A stretch of DNA of 59,630 bases from NCBI GenBank assembly GCA_001598975.1, contig BBXU01001903.1:1-59630 (forward strand). The letters run 5' to 3'. The notes beneath the pieces are model-generated. The model worked only from the letters and a program-made list of their open reading frames with translations, had not been told where the DNA came from and did no database searches. Made by a program: the position numbers and the translations under genes. Of this stretch, positions 1 through 16,465 are shown in pieces. This DNA comes from Parachlorella kessleri. Lineage: Eukaryota; Chlorophyta; Trebouxiophyceae; Chlorellales; Chlorellaceae. Position 1 is the stretch's first letter. Every line of letters starts with the position of its first letter.

Positions 1-80
1 ACCCCCACCCACTCAACCCACACACACACACACATCAACACACCACACACACAGCCCACACACACCATACACAGCACCCA
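1..80. repeat. CA-rich low-complexity tract
   Basis: The window opens with a degenerate CA/CCA microsatellite, with (CA)n runs interrupted by TCAACA and CCCACA. It has no telomere-type TTTAGGG or TTTTAGGG periodicity and no coding signal. Confidence 0.8.
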
Positions 81-853
81 CACGATGGCAGGGAAGGGAC
101 CTCAGCCGCAACGAGAAAACTACACGACGATATTCGTGCTGGCTGCAACCAATGCGAAGGGACTAGCATGTCGGCTTGGCATTTGCACTTCTGGCTAGAC
201 ACACTGGTGCAGCTGGCAAGATTGACACCCCAAAGTCGGCACGATGCTGCACAGGGACAGCCAAGCCTGCCACATGAGAATATTCGAGTGACCCCCACAC
301 CTGCGAGGGGGACTCCAACGGCCGCGATACTGGCTCATCCAGCAAGCCCACCAGACATGAACTCCCACATCGTTACAACACTTGGCATTGTCACAACAGG
401 TTGGGCCACCAAAAGTAGAACTAGTGGAACACTGTCATGACCTCACCTAGGCAGCCACCCCTTGTGATTGGATCGTTACACCACCAATACGAGGGTAGGC
501 AAATAATCCTTGGACTAGTTAAGGCTGCAACGCTTGCCCCACCTGCACTATCAGGCCCTCGTAATCACACCTCCCGCATTCTTCCACGGCTACTGAAGCG
601 TGCATCTCTCCTATGAAATGTGGGACAACTGGAAACTATGCATTAAGCACCACAGAGCATCACGTGCACGCCGCCCTGCCAAACCAAGGGTCACTACACA
701 ACAGATCCCCCTGCCAGCTACCCTGAGGGAAAGCACTCCCGCAAGCATCGCTCGCAACAGGTAATCCAATCCTGCTGCGCAGGCTGTTGGACACAAATTC
801 GTGGTCATTCCCTGCCCAGTGAGGCGCGGTGATACCGTGCTCACTTGCCTGCC
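81..853. other. Non-coding flank downstream of the minus-strand mTERF-like pseudogene
   Basis: No convincing exon is seen on either strand. On the minus strand this is the 3' side of the mTERF-like pseudogene. The reverse complement of TGTAA occurs at 476-480 and 373-377, about 375-480 nt past its final codon, so either could be its old poly(A) signal. Confidence 0.5.
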
Positions 854-2614
854 CTAGTCCTTGAGTGGCGGGAAGCCCCACTCCCTGCCCTCCTCTGTGC
901 CCAGCCACGCCTCCTCCCACTCCGCCCAGCTGGCCCAGGGCAGCTGCCCCCCTCGCTTGGCCAGCCGCTTGCGCACATTGGCGGTAAAGGTGGCACTGCT
1001 TGGTTGAGCAAGCCGATTTGGAGTGGATGGTGGCTGCAGACCACACTCCCGCAGCAGGGCCAGCCGGGCGGCCAAGCGCCGTGTGCTATATGTGAAGTAA
1101 CTCGGTACAGACAAGAAGTCGTCCAGCGTCCAGGGCGACACTCGCTCAATCCAGTCCAGTTTCTGCCGCTGCAGCGGGCTGTCCAGATCCAGTATGATAA
1201 GGCTAGGAGTGCGATCGATCATCCCCTGGATCTGTTTCTGGCTCTGCCCCCTTGCTGCCAGGCTGCCAACGCTGCGCTCTGCTAGTTTCACTGACAGCGT
1301 GCCAACCGAGGGCTGTGCCAGCACCAGCCTGCACCCCGCCCCCTTCTAGCCCATGTAGCCGTCCAGGAAGCGCAGCAGGGGAGGCAGGCTGGCCTCCAAC
1401 TTGCTACATATCAGCCTGGGGTATGCCATGGCAATCTGCAAGGCTGCAATCGTGTCCAGGCCCAGGTGCTGCTGCAAGGCCCCTAGCCGTGTGGACAGCA
1501 CCCCGGGGCTGTGACTACATACTGTTGGCTGCCTCACCAGCATATATGCGACCTGTTCTGCTGGCACCTGCTGCTCCTGCAGTGAGAAACAAACAGCACT
1601 AGCGGCGCCAGCTGACAGAACAAGAGCATGGCAAAGGTCCTTGCAGGCTGCAAGCTGTTCCAACCCAATCCCCAGGCTGCCTTCCAGCCACTGCAGCAGC
1701 TGCTGCACCTTGCTGGGGTCGCGGGACAGGTACTTCGCAGCAGTAGCTGGTGCTGTTGCCAGGATTTTCCCTGCCGCTGTGAGGTGTGGGGCCTTGGAGT
1801 GCGGCCTGTGGTCAGTATTAGCCACAATCTGTCTCAGCAGCTGCAGGTTGGGCGTAAAGACATTGGCATAGCTGCATGGCAATGGTGAGACATGACCTCT
1901 CATGAGCTGCAGAGTTTGCGTGGGGCTGAGCCCTTCTGCCGCCAGCGCTGCCAACTTGGGTTCCACGTTGCTGCTGACCGCCTCCTGGTTGAGGGCCAGA
2001 TGCCTTGGGGCGCTGAAGGCTGCCAGGTCGGTGATGCCATACCGCAGCAGGCAGGCATGCAGCGGGCAGGGTGCTTCGAGGAGATGCTGCTGCTGCTGCT
2101 GCTGCCGCTGTCAGTGGCCCTGATACCACTGCTATGCCCCTTCACATCGCGCCTTGAAGGCTTGGCTGCACTTGCATGGGCAGCTGCTGTGGCTGCTGTT
2201 GTGAATGACCTGTCTCCACCCAGGCTGGGGACGCTTGTCTCACGCTGCCTAGCTGCAGCTGCAGAAGTGAAGGGCCTTTGCCAGGGGTGGCCCGACACAT
2301 GTGGCAACTCCTGCTGCTTGGCTTGCATAGTTCGCAGCGTAAAATTGGCAGGCGGGTCCGGAGGTGAGCCGTTGTGTGGCAAAGCGCCATCGGGCGGAGG
2401 GAGCAGCAGAAGGCCACGCGCCCTGCACATATTTAGCCAACCTTTGGAGGTCAGGTGGCAACACCTCCTCAGCCCCTCCATCTGGCATACAGCATCCATG
2501 TGCTCTCTTCGCGATGGAAGGAACTACGCCGTTTCGACCCCCTCTGTTGCAGCAGTCCAGCGCTACTCACCAGGGTTTGAAGGCAGTGGCTCTGCAGCGC
2601 AGAGCTCTCAGCAT
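854..2614 (-). pseudogene. mTERF-like pseudogene, copy 0 (type A, inverted)
   Basis: Seen: on the minus strand, exon 1 (2614-2571, 44 nt) encodes MLRALRCRATAFKPW with the last codon split by an intron (2570-2423, donor GTGAGT, acceptor TGTGCAG). Exon 2 then reads from 2422. This is the same architecture as the type A copies of the main array. The exon 2 frame is lost in the (AGC)n serine tract near 2070-2110. The conserved core from CPLHAC onward continues one frame away. Within the core, an in-frame TAG at 1348-1346 replaces the Glu that follows DGYMG in the intact copies. Reading resumes in the same frame to the normal end GFPPLKD at 854. With one frameshift and one nonsense codon it is very probably dead. 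It is the only copy outside the array and the only one on the minus strand. Confidence 0.85.
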
Positions 2615-3907
2615 GGTGTCCGCAGGGGCACCTGCAGAGAGGCTACAACAGGCTTAGGATTGAATCATTTGATTTTTCAACCCGCCATGCCCAGCTGAGG
2701 GTTGCGTGCTAGGATACACCAACGGTGGAGCGTATGGGCAATTGAAAGGTAGGGACCAAGGTGCCAAGAAGGTAATCAATAGCCGTGCCCACTAGCTCTA
2801 CAGCTGACCCTTGACTGCGATTGCCTGCAAAGGTCTGCTTCTGTATCATCAGAGTGGTACCAAGCATAGACACGCCCCAAAGCCCACCTAAGGTACAAAC
2901 ATTATCCAGCAACCCATGGCTGAGCTGAATGTAAGCGACATGAATAAGCGGTTCCCTCAATTGCCCTTTCCTCCTGCAATGCTGCCCCACCCCCCACCCC
3001 CACCACACACACACACCACCACAACCATTACCACTCGGGGGCCCCACGGACGATGCACAACACCTCCCTCAGCCTGCTGTTATGTGCAATTCCTCCTGAA
3101 CCTCACAAAGGGTAGCACCCCTCACGTTCGCAGGGACAGACTTGAAGAAGGGCAGTCTAAGAAGCAATCGCTAATGTCAGGGCATCCAGCCAGTTTGCCA
3201 GGCTTTGTGCCGCCGTGACTCTCCACTAACCCGGCTAGCTCTTCAGGCGCCTCTGCTCCACCTGGGATTCAGCTAGGACGATTGGCGACCCCTGCAAAAC
3301 CCCGGTCCGCAAGAGTTGGACATGGCCCCTGAACCACACGTCCCTCTGTAACAGGCCAGATAAGGATATACTCTCAGGAGGATAACTCTAACAAGGAAAT
3401 ATCTGGAAACACGAGGAGTACCCACCAACTTCCAAGTGCAAAGCGAGTCATACCCGCAGTGTTCAAGTCCAGCTGGGTGGACCCAAGCCTTGCCTCTGTC
3501 GCAACGCAGGCGACCAGCAGAATATCAGTTATAACCAGACTATCAGCTACAGTTCAGATGTCAGCAAACACAGGCCACCTGCAGCCACAGCAGGTTTGTA
3601 CGAACTGCCATTCACATCGTCAAGTAAAGTGCCTGATTTGGGTTGCAAGGGGGCCTCCCACCCATCGAACCCAGTTTGATCATTTGATCTCAGAAGGGCG
3701 AACCAGATTCCCTGATACTGCGTCAAAAGCTTGTTCGGTCTTAGAACCTGCTGCATCGATTTGCAGCAACTCTCTTGTTCCTAGTATTGAAGCGCTGGGC
3801 ATGGAGTAGGCTACCGACCTTCAGTTCGCGGTGCTCTTGGCTGCTCTTGGGGCCAGCGTTGGCTGTTTCAAGGACAGCTTGCAACAGATCACCAGCGCGC
3901 AGCGGCC
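2615..3907. other. Divergent spacer between mTERF-like copy 0 and kinesin-13
   Basis: Contains the 5' flanks of two divergent genes. A C/CA-rich low-complexity stretch lies at about 2984-3030. No protein-coding exon with plausible splice sites is seen. The region immediately before 3908 should hold the kinesin 5' UTR. Confidence 0.4.
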
Positions 3908-9678
<5,771 letters not shown>

Positions 9679-10539
9679 GTGTGATAGGGTCGTCAAGCAT
9701 ACTATTATTTCTGTCGCTTTTCTCCTCTGTTTTTGCTTCCTGTGATCGTGGTCGGTGTCATTGAAACAGCCTGTTTATCCAGAGGGTGGTGCCCGTCCTA
9801 CATAATCAGTCGAGGCCGCAGTATATGATTCCATGGTGTGCAAGGATTGTGGTAGGGTGCAGTGAGTGATGGGCCACAGGTCGAAGGGTCAAGTTTGAGT
9901 TTTACTCAGTCTGCACAACTGTGTCTGCATAGCTGAGAGCCAGCAGGTTGGAGCCAAACTCGACTGAACCTCCAGCTGCAGCAGCACAAATTCTACTCAA
10001 TTTAAGGTGTGATGAGTAGGAAAGGCTGAGGCTCCAGGAAGCATGGCCCGAGTGCCTGTGGCACTAATCTGTCTTAGTAGTCTGCAAGGGATGACTGAGG
10101 GATGAGAAAAGTTTCCAAGCATGTTTGCGGAGCAGAGTTGCCTCCCTCCACTGATACGAGTCCTCACAAGGAGAGCTCGACTTGCCCAAAACAATACTCC
10201 TTTGCCGCCTGGCCAGGTATTATGGCCACAGGCTGAGCAGACCACCATGGTTTTCCACTTTACACTCCAGTCATACCAAAGCCCATCCCTCGCTTGCACT
10301 AACGTCGCCCAGCAAACATTGCGCCCATCCTTGTGTCAGAGGAGTTACATAAATGCATTGTACAAGCAGTCATACCAGTGTGACAGACGATGTGTAGCTT
10401 GGAACAAATAGCCGGCCTCGAGGGCAGCACAAAATTACTCTGCGAACGCTTCCATGCAGATGCAAGCATGTTAGGACCCAGGCCCAGCACCTGCCATCCT
10501 AGAACTAGGGCTGGACACTGGACTAGCTGGCATGTGGGC
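9679..10539. other. Convergent 3' flanks of kinesin-13 and LC8
   Basis: Tail-to-tail spacer. The LC8 strand has TGTAA at 10349-10345. No TGTAA is seen on the kinesin strand between 9679 and 10539. No further gene is recognised. Confidence 0.5.
10345..10349 (-). terminator. Putative poly(A) signal TGTAA for LC8
   Basis: TGTAA on the minus strand about 190 nt past the LC8 stop, a usual distance for chlorophyte 3' ends. Confidence 0.45.
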
Positions 10540-11200
10540 TTAGCCGCTCTTGAAAAGAAGGATGGCCACAGGGCCTGCATGAAAGCAGCAGTGTACTAAA
10601 TGAGTTCAACGGGCTTTCCAACCCAAGCAACACAGTGCTCATATTTGTGAAGCGCACAGTACCCTCCCAAGGTGAGCATGCACCCGAGGCATACTCACCA
10701 AGGTAGAAGTAAATGAAGTGCTTTGTTTCATGGGTCACATAGGAACCTGCATAATGGAGCAGCATCCCACACACTAGTCATCAGTACATCTTCACACAGC
10801 TCTCTGTGAGTCGACAACTACACCGAAGTGGAACCAGACCAACTGCGCTGACGAACAAAGCCTCCTGCCAGCTGCTGAAGAGCAGTGGTCAAAAAGTATG
10901 CTTGCCAGTTCGAAGCCGGTGAGCTCACCAAAATTCCTGCCCACAACGCAGTGCCACGTGGGGTTGTGTCGCTGGTCAAAGTCCTTTTTGATGTAGGCTG
11001 CGATGTCCTTCTCCACTGTGTACTTGTCCAGGGCCTGCTTGCAGGCAGAGCAGCTAAGCTTGTCAAAGCCAGCTGACGGTCAAGCTAGGCCTGATCTGTC
11101 TGGACCAAGCCTCTCTTGCCTGGATGGCCGTGTTGATCGCATCTTGCGCAAGCTCCTCCGCCATATCCGTGCTCCTTACAACTGGCCGGCGGTCAGTCAT
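10540..11200 (-). CDS. LC8-type dynein light chain
   Basis: Model: complement(join(10540..10574, 10699..10746, 10929..11034, 11120..11200)), 89 residues, exactly the usual LC8 length. The protein aligns end to end with the family. It opens MTDRRPVVRSTDMAEE, then has EKDIAAYIKKDFD, NPTWHCVVGRNFG, SYVTHETKHFIYFYLG and ends VAILLFKSG. These are the dimer interface and target-binding groove residues. LC8 is a hub that dimerises dynein intermediate chains and many other partners in cytoplasmic and axonemal complexes. The first intron (11119-11035) starts GCAAG and ends GCAG, a GC-AG intron; the others are GT-AG. The gene converges with the kinesin-13 gene and diverges from U1-C, whose start codon is 418 bp away. 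Confidence 0.95.
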
Positions 11201-11618
11201 TTTTGCTGCTTTCTGCTGGCTGATCTAGCAAGGTTCCGGCCGAATAGCGGGGGCAAGCGAAGGGCGAAGCGATCAGCACTTCAGACCAGGAGTCGTAAGT
11301 TGGGTTAGAAACAGGTGTTGGTCAAATTTCATGAAGAAGGCTTACCATTCAAATTGTGAACTCCAAGGGAAGAACTAGCCAAGGGAAGAACCAAAATAGT
11401 CATTCTCCCGCTTAATGAGTCAGCGGGGGTGGGAACACTGGACTCACTGATCCAACCATTCAATTCAAAAGAAACTCTAGTATCAGCTACATTCTATGCC
11501 TAGCCACTGACAGGAAGTCAGCCTGGACCTCAGCACCATCCGCCGCTGGCGCTCCCCTTTAGCAGTGCTTAAGGAATACAGGCCAGCAGTGGCTGCTGCT
11601 CTGGTGTGACGCGGCGCC
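11201..11618. promoter_or_regulatory. Bidirectional promoter region, LC8 / U1-C
   Basis: The 418 bp between divergent start codons at 11200 (minus) and 11619 (plus) must hold both 5' UTRs and core promoters. No clear TATA box is seen. Two near-identical AGGGAAGAAC repeats lie around 11368-11391. Confidence 0.5.
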
Positions 11619-14600
11619 ATGCCGCGCTTTTACTGTGAGTGGTTGCTGGTGCTGGCCTGCGCAGACAGCCATGTCATCGGTGATCCTATGTAACCTGAGC
11701 ACCTTTGCAACACTGAACTGAACCAGACTGTCTGTGCGTAGGTGATTATTGCGACGCGTACCTGACGCATGACTCGGTGAGTTTCTTTACGGCTGAAGCC
11801 TCCCCGTGGCAGGCAGCGGTGACAGCGTTTAAAGCCTCGAACAGGGCCTAGTGTGTATGGAAGATGCCCGGAGGCGGGGTCCTGCAGAGCCGTGGCCAGA
11901 ATTATGACCACATTGCCTCCTTATGCCCTGCAGCCCGTCGTCCGCAAGCAGCACAACTCGGGTTATAAGCACAAGGTGGGCAAGATTGGCCCGCAGAGCT
12001 ATCTTGCAGGCTTCCATCTTGTGGTCTCTTTTGTAGGTTTGTCATTTTGATCGACGCCAACATGGTGCAGCCCTTGCTGTACCTCAAGCTAAAGCTGCCG
12101 GTCTGTGACCACTGCATTCCGAGCTGGGGCACGTCTACTAGCTGGCACATGTCAAGCCCAAGCCCTACCTATGGCTGCAGTCGAATGTTAAGTCCTATTA
12201 CCTCCAGTTTGAGGAGGCGGAGGCTCAGAGCCAGATAGAGAGCCGGATACTGGAATACCAGCAGCGGGCGCGGATGGTGAGCCTTTGTCGCAGCAGCTGC
12301 ACCGAGGCCCTTGTTCGTTACAGCCACTGCTGACCAGATAGGCGACCGGGCATGCTGGGTTGTCCCCCTCTTGCAAGTGGACTTGCGGACCAGGCTGCTG
12401 CTGAGCAGAGCTGCTGTTCACTGCATACCTGCCAAGCACCTGGGGCTAACTCGTGTGCCCTTGCACACTGTTGCAGATGGGCGGCGTGATGGGGGCCCCG
12501 CCACCGGGGGCCATGGGGCCGCAGCAGCCGGGGATGTTTCCTCCACGCCCTGGTGAGCGAGCCGGGCCCTAGTCCTGCCTAGGAATGGTGCCCCGCTGTG
12601 GGTTTGGATTGTATGTGCGACATGTTCTCGACTGCCGGACGGACGTATGCGTTCCTGAGTGATGTACATCATGAGCCATCTGGAGGGATAATGGGACGGG
12701 GTGAGTCACTGCGGTCTCACTTGGGTGGCATGTGGTGGTATGCAGGCATGATGCCGCCGGGCCCTGGCATGCCGGGCATGATGGGTCCCCCACGGCCAGG
12801 TGGGTGATGTTGCTGTCGAGGTGCCCTGGATCTGTTGGGGGTACCATGGGTGTACCGTGAAAGTTGCATGTTTTTTTGGCTCATGGGCTTTGTTGCCCTG
12901 ACTTAGTGACATGGCATCCAAGGTTTTCTAAGTGTGCGTATGCAAATCAGTGGCGGGCTCCCTGCCTAGCTATGGAGCACCCGGCATGCCTGTGCCCAGT
13001 ATGCCTTTCTGCCTGCTTGCCCGCCCGCCCAAGGGAGTCTTCACTCTAAGCCCAGCTGTGAGATACCACTCTTTGCCATGCGCAACTGCGAGACTCCGAC
13101 CGAGGTCTCCTTGCCTGGCCTCCCTCGATGGTATGTCTGCCCGGACATAGCAGTACCTGGACGTTCTTACGAAGCTTCGGTCCTTGCCTGTGTCCTGCAG
13201 GCATGATGGGCGGCCCCCCTCCCCCAGGCATGATGGGCCCACGACCAGGTGAGCTAGCCTGGCAACCTCATACATGCATACATGTTGTGGTGGAGGCGGT
13301 CGGAGACTGGGTGCTTAGGACTGCCAGGGCGCCCCTTGTTTTCCCAGTTCCCATTGTTTTGCGTAGGAGTGGAGGCTGTGGGTGGTTGCATGTTGGGAGC
13401 TGTTGCTGCGTGAACCTGCCTTAAAGGGCCCTGTCAACCTGCTGCCCTTGCAGGCATGCCGCCACTGCATATGATGGGCCCTCCCCGACCAGGTGAGGCT
13501 TGGCAGACGACGGAGTTAGTTCTGGTTGTTGGGTTCTCTTCAGTAAGGGCGGCTGGTCGTGCGGACACAGTTGTGGGCGAATGTAGTGGCAGGGAGCAAT
13601 GCAGGCAGCTCGCCTGAGTTCTGATCCTGACTTTGTTCATGATGGCTGGCGGTGCAGCAGGGAGAAAAAGAGCTGGGACGACTGTACTGGCAGGGTGGGA
13701 GGCAGTGATGCTCTGTCTTTATGATACACAGCTGCTACCAGGAGAAGGCATGCTCTATGGTGGCTGGTTGGCGTGGGTTGGTGGCAGTGAACGTGTGTGC
13801 GCCACTCTTGCCTGGCGTGTGCCTTCAATTAGAGTAAGGTTGGGAGCGCCATCGGGTCCAGGGGTCGATGTGCTAAGCGACCGTAGGCGTGTGGTGCTCC
13901 TGGGCTGGATGTTTGTGTGGTGAACACTGGGTGCAGTCACCTTGATCCTCCGTGCGCCCTGTAGGCATGCCCATGGGGGCGCCCCCCGGCATGGGACCTC
14001 CTGGAGGCATGCCACCCCCCGGCTACCGACCACCCCTGGGGCCAGGTGGGTGGCCCTGGTTAGGAACTGTGGGTGCTCACTGCTGTGGGTGCAGGCCAGG
14101 TGGAAGCGGCAGTAGTTGCTGGTGGGCATGTGGGGAAGAGCACTTTACATGCTGCCGCCTGCTAGGAAACAAGGGTGGCAGGTATTGCGAGCAGGTAGTG
14201 AGGGGTGATCGGTACTGACAGGGCTGGATGCAGACATGCTCCCGATTCTTGCCTGAGTTCTGATCCAGTAGTTCTCCCCCCAAGATGAGCTAGGGCCACT
14301 GGGAGAGTAGGTGAAGCTGGAACTCAAGCATGGGCAGTAGAGAGCCGGGCATGGTTCACGGCGGAGGCTGTGCCATGTCACAGCCAGGGCGCAGCGAGTT
14401 TGGGACCTTTGGGAAATCATGTTATTAGCATGGGTGGCAGGTAGTGCGAACGGGGAATGATTTGAGCTGTACGAACAGGACTGGATACACTGTGGTATGG
14501 CCAGATAAGGGTGGTTGTGGCCAGGGCTGGGTCATGCCGTGCTGTTAACAAACGGAAGCGTGCAATCTTGCCCTTTGGCTGCAGGGGCCATGCCTCCAAA

Positions 14601-14637
14601 CCCTGGGATGCGGCCTCCCATGGGGTACAACATGTAG
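11619..14637 (+). CDS. SNRPC: U1 small nuclear ribonucleoprotein C (U1-C)
   Basis: Model: join(11619..11634, 11742..11776, 11934..11975, 12181..12276, 12477..12552, 12746..12799, 13201..13248, 13453..13491, 13965..14045, 14585..14637), 179 residues, all phases consistent. The N-terminus MPRFYCDYCDAYLTHDS carries the U1-type zinc finger with Cys6, Cys9, His24 and His30 at the same positions as in other U1-C proteins. It is followed by a helix (SYYLQFEEAEAQSQIE) and a Met/Gly/Pro-rich tail. U1-C stabilises base pairing of U1 snRNA with 5' splice sites. The tail is coded by small exons 6-9, all bounded by phase-1 introns, each starting GM and ending near PRP or GP, as if one exon had been duplicated several times. 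Intron 1 splits the Cys6 codon. The last intron (14046-14584) holds two copies of a dispersed repeat. Confidence 0.93.
14170..14250 (-). repeat. Short dispersed repeat (SR family), copy in U1-C intron 9
   Basis: Reverse-orientation copy of a ~70-90 bp repeat. Read on the minus strand it runs from CTGCATCCAGCCCTGTCAG to ACCTGCCACCC, and the middle is diverged. Confidence 0.55.
14422..14490 (-). repeat. Short dispersed repeat (SR family), second copy in U1-C intron 9
   Basis: Reverse-orientation copy close to the 56.6 kb copy. On the plus strand it reads TTAGCATGGGTGGCAGGTAG, then GTGCGAAC, and ends GGACTGGATACAC. Confidence 0.65.
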
Positions 14638-15610
14638 GGCCTCGCGCCCCAGCTGCAGCACAGCCTTGCCTTCGCTTCCGCCCTTGCGCGGCTGGGCGGC
14701 TAGCGGAGCAGCAGCCCTGGTCAGTGCGAGGACCCGCGTGCCTGCCATCCTACCGCCAGCTACAGTGCCTGCTGGTGGAAGGCAGGGGCAAGAGGCGTGG
14801 CTGCCTGTGTCTGGCACCTCTAGGGGTTTGATGGCGAGCCAGGTTGGCGACTTTGGTGGCAGGCAAGGGCTAGGCCTCTGTGCCTGGCCATGACCCAGCG
14901 AGCTTGAGGGGGACTGTGGTTGGGATGCGTCCACCGGCAGAGAGCGCTGGTGACGCATCCGTGCCACCTGCACGTGGCAGCATGCGGCGGCGTTCACTGC
15001 AACAACGCCATGGTTGGCCATGTGATGTGGAGCCAGACCGGGCTTGTGATTCGGACCCGCGCTTGTGGTGGATGATGGCAAACATTGAGCAGACGGTGAG
15101 CTAGGATCGTCTTTAGCTGGGTGCTAGCAAGTGTTTGGTGGACTGAAAGGCTGCTTGTTGAGTTGTGTGCAGCAAAACGCATATCCGTGGCCTGACCCTT
15201 CAGTTCATAGGTGCTGAGAGGTAATCACCCATGTATGGTTGGTGGCAGCTAGATCACCGCGGAGTGTAAGGTCTGCTCACTGGGTGTTGCCCTCTTGAAG
15301 GGGAATGATGCAGCGTGGTGCACTACTGTTAGTCATTCCCTAGTGAGAGCTAGTGCCAGGTTGGGCGGCATAGGCAGCCACATCCTGGTCTCGCATGCCG
15401 GGTGACTGTGCTTCAGGGCAGGCACTTGCATCTGCTAGCTCTCAGCATAAGTCAGGGTGCGAGGCGTGCAAGTGTGCGGCCGTGCAGAACCAGTGTTGCA
15501 CCTGCGGTGGCTGTCCTGTAACGCATGCGCTTGCTCTCACACCTCAAACCGGGTCCCTGGGCCGAGATGAGCCTGGGAACAGGCAAGACAGAGGACCAGA
15601 AGGAAAGAGT

Positions 15611-15700
15611 ATGGGTGCAGGTAGTGCGAACAGCGAGTGAGAGCTGGGCTGTACTAGCAGGACGGGATGCAGAATGCGCCCGAGTCTTGCCTGAGTTTTG
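15611..15700 (-). repeat. Short dispersed repeat (SR family)
   Basis: Reverse copy with the longer 5' part. On the minus strand it starts AACTCAGGCAAGACTCGGGC, then has GCATTCTGCATCC, and ends with GTTCGCACTACCTGCACCC. Confidence 0.65.
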
Positions 15701-16399
15701 ACTTGTGCTTGTGTGCCGGGCCAGCCAGACCCTCCCAGGGGAGCCCCTGTAAGCCTGCTGCTGCCAGTCCGGGTGGTGAGTGCCGACCTCAGCCTCAGCC
15801 CAGCGTTGTACTGTGACCGCACCCGTTTAGAGGAGCGCAGTACTTGTGGTGGGCCAAGTGGGCTGATATGCCCAGGTAGCTATTTAGCTGGGCGCCATGG
15901 AGAGCAGCACTGGCACCAGAGGTACTTCAGCAGCTTGCTGTCCAGCCTGGTCCTAGGTATTCACCCACATCGCCCAGCTATTATTCGTTCCTTCCATAGT
16001 GGACTGGTCCCACTGCGGGCGCCAGGCTTTGGTAGAGCAGCGTGTCTCCTCTGAAAGATGCAACCCTTACTACAAGCACTCTGCTGTCCCCAAGCTGTAG
16101 TTATAGAGGCAGGCCCACTGGTGCACAGTACTTGCACCCAAGCCAGCCCTGTCCTTGCACGTCTCTGTGTCAGCCGCCGCAGGACGTGCATCTAGACAGG
16201 CACCATCGAGGCTGCCAGGAGGTACTACTAGGCTAGAGGAGAGGCAGCAGCACGGACTGCACCTGCCCACCAGCATGCTAAAGAGGACTGTGGGGTTAGG
16301 TCTGCTGCAAACCCTCAAAGGGCAGCTGCTACCAGGCCAGCTGGCCAACTGGCTCTAAGTACTGGGCTTGCCATGACTGGCCGTGATTGCAGGAGAGCA

Positions 16400-16465
16400 C
16401 AGTCGCGCCCAGCCCTGTGAGTACAGTTAGCCCCTCCACTCTCTGTTCGCGCTACCTGTCACCAT
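16400..16465 (+). repeat. Short dispersed repeat (SR family), diverged copy
   Basis: Forward copy retaining CAGCCCTGTGAGTACAG and CTCTGTTCGCGCTACCTG. Both ends are degenerate. Confidence 0.5.

Noticed and set aside
1..80. Telomeric or subtelomeric repeat
   Set aside because: Only a degenerate CA microsatellite; no algal telomere unit is present.
854..1324. Separate 156-codon minus-strand gene
   Set aside because: It is the second half of copy 0, in the same frame as the upstream piece and separated only by the TAG at 1348-1346. Its apparent start is not at a gene boundary.
2082..2112. Serine-codon (AGC)n tracts as a repeat-expansion locus of special interest
   Set aside because: Such tracts occur in the linker of nearly all copies and are ordinary low-complexity coding sequence. 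Here the tract is only the site of a frameshift.
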